Notes under the pieces: generated by a model
What the model was told of the DNA's origin: nothing
Seen by the model: only the letters and a program-made list of their open reading frames with translations
Databases searched by the model: none
Source: Acidobacteriota bacterium
Lineage (GTDB): Bacteria > Acidobacteriota > Blastocatellia > Pyrinomonadales > Pyrinomonadaceae
Reading direction: 5' to 3'
DNA: 64,000 bases
NCBI GenBank assembly: GCA_019639175.1
Contig: JAHBSK010000010.1
Location: 62,001 to 126,000, forward strand
In this document: positions 63,281 to 64,000 of the stretch, one piece after another
Position numbering within the stretch: position 1 is the stretch's first letter
Layout of the letters: the number at the start of each line of letters is the position of its first letter
Made by a program: the position numbers and the translations under genes

Positions 63281-63805
63281 ATGAAGGCAGAAGAAGAGGC
63301 ATTTTCAAAAGAGAAGGAGATCTTCCTCGAACACATCCAAAAGGCGGGGTTGCGGCGTACTTCCCAGCGTGATCTGATACTTGAGACCTTTTTGAAGACC
63401 GAGGACCATCTCACCAGCGAGGAATTATACTGGCTTGTCCACAAACAGGATGAAACGGTCGGGCATACGACCGTTTACAGAACGCTGAAATTGCTGACCG
63501 AGGCAGGTTTGGCCCGTGAGGTCAGGTTCGGCGATAACAAAACCTACTACGAACATCATTACGATCAGGAGCATCACGATCACCTGATCTGCACAGAATG
63601 CGGCAAGGTGGTCGAATTCTTTTCGGCTGACATAGAAAGGATGCAGGATGAGACGGCCACGCAGTTCGGCTTTACGCTGTCGCATCACAGCCTGAGGATG
63701 TGGGGCGTTTGTGCCGATTGCAGAACGCATGAGATCGAGGCAGTGACGCCGCCGGGAGCGCAGCCAAAAGTACGTGTCAAAACGGGTTATGGCAACCTTG
63801 TTTGA
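63281..63805 (+). CDS. Fur family transcriptional regulator
   Basis: A 174-residue metal-responsive repressor. The winged helix (about 15-95) includes RRTSQRDLILETFL and the recognition helix GHTTVYRTLKLLTEAGLAR. The dimer domain has the metal site HHYDQEHHDHLICTECGKVVEF and the second pair CADC for structural zinc. Extra residues at both ends (about 15 at the N-terminus, and GAQPKVRVKTGYGNLV at the C-terminus) are longer than in E. coli Fur. Whether it senses iron, zinc or peroxide is not clear. It starts 15 bases after the DUF2520 gene, so they are co-transcribed. Confidence 0.92.
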   Translation: MKAEEEAFSKEKEIFLEHIQKAGLRRTSQRDLILETFLKTEDHLTSEELYWLVHKQDETVGHTTVYRTLKLLTEAGLAREVRFGDNKTYYEHHYDQEHHDHLICTECGKVVEFFSADIERMQDETATQFGFTLSHHSLRMWGVCADCRTHEIEAVTPPGAQPKVRVKTGYGNLV

Positions 63806-63816
63806 TCAAAGCAGCA

Positions 63817-64000
63817 ATGGAAGAAGTATTTTTAAGCTTTGAAGGAACGGAACGCGACGGCAAGGTCGCCGCGGGGACATATATTTCGGATGCCGGAAAA
63901 AGATTTGGGCTTCGTGACGATTTTGCGTGCGACCCCGAGGCTCATATTTGTGAAGTGAAGATCGTATCGGGACTTGACCTTCTTTCCGAAATGACGGCGT
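63817..64000 (+). CDS. 2Fe-2S ferredoxin-like protein, 3' end beyond window
   Basis: Only the first 61 codons are inside the window. The frame (MEEVFLSFEGTERDGKVAAG, then TYISDAGKRFGLRDDFACDP, ICEVKIVSGLDLLSEM) has the shape of a plant-type ferredoxin (G-x-x-x-x-D-A, then the Cys loop, then C-x-V-x-V/I). Of the usual CxxxxCxxC cysteines only one at DFACDP and one at HICEV are seen so far, so the cluster site may be incomplete. It begins 11 bases after the Fur-like gene. Confidence 0.6.
   Translation, partial: MEEVFLSFEGTERDGKVAAGTYISDAGKRFGLRDDFACDPEAHICEVKIVSGLDLLSEMTA

Overview
The window looks like a piece of an Acidobacteriota chromosome, most probably class Blastocatellia (Pyrinomonadaceae-like). 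The support is qualitative: two tandem secreted proteins of the 'VWFA-related Acidobacterial' type, a winged-helix/transmembrane/TPR regulator of the CadC-like kind common in that phylum, lipopolysaccharide synthesis (lpxC) indicating a Gram-negative envelope, many secreted TPR and Asn/Ala- or Pro-rich proteins, and roughly 50% G+C. No phage, integrase, transposase, tRNA, rRNA or CRISPR array was seen.

Layout. 1-8.6 kb: stringent-response rel (cut at the left edge), ridA, rpmB, a SurA/PPIC lipoprotein, an ABC-F ATPase with a terminator-like hairpin in its leader, guaB, and a RodZ-like protein. 8.8-12.6 kb: a compact bacterial microcompartment (BMC) locus: two BMC-H shell proteins bracket an acylating aldehyde dehydrogenase with a long C-terminal tail, a secreted VWA protein, a zinc-ribbon membrane protein and a 34-residue membrane peptide. 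12.7-14.8 kb: two convergent secreted VWA proteins. 15-18 kb: type IV pilus/type II secretion gspF and gspE. 18.7-26.3 kb: a PLP enzyme, gnd, a pilin-like lipoprotein gene broken by an amber codon, lpxC, an EVE-domain protein and an ATP-grasp enzyme. 26.5-36.1 kb: a secreted zinc metalloprotease, then acyl-CoA catabolism genes (carboxylase beta subunit, two enoyl-CoA hydratases, a split AtuA, a B12-binding mutase domain) with a toxin-antitoxin-like pair embedded. 36-44 kb: a sterol-desaturase-like protein, a seven-repeat propeller protein, a REPIN-like repeat, a CAP-domain protein, def and a regulator. 44.5-54.9 kb: pruA, alkaline phosphatase, then a translation-linked cluster fmt-trhO-rsmB followed by a PASTA protein, rpe and a BamD-like protein. 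55-64 kb: a TPR protein, an M48 protease, a 1185-residue BrxC/PglY-like P-loop ATPase, a DUF2520 Rossmann protein, a Fur-family regulator and a truncated ferredoxin-like gene.

How parts work together. In the BMC locus the shell proteins and the CoA-acylating dehydrogenase should form an aldehyde-processing compartment. No pentameric vertex protein, no alcohol dehydrogenase, no phosphotransacylase and no aldehyde-generating signature enzyme is present, so the locus is either reduced or one of several loci. The VWA, zinc-ribbon and mini-membrane genes lie in the same transcription direction between the shell genes and are the least explained part. The 28-36 kb genes suggest breakdown of branched-chain or isoprenoid acyl-CoAs feeding the methylmalonyl-CoA route.

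Several families of short dispersed repeats lie between genes, and in at least three cases they have entered coding sequence (gnd, the 3' end of the small AtuA-like gene, the apparent 5' end of the desaturase). Two decayed genes are visible: a pilin-like lipoprotein with one in-frame TAG and a frameshifted four-helix-bundle (23S intervening-sequence type) gene. All functional assignments rest on reading motifs by eye. No database search was possible.
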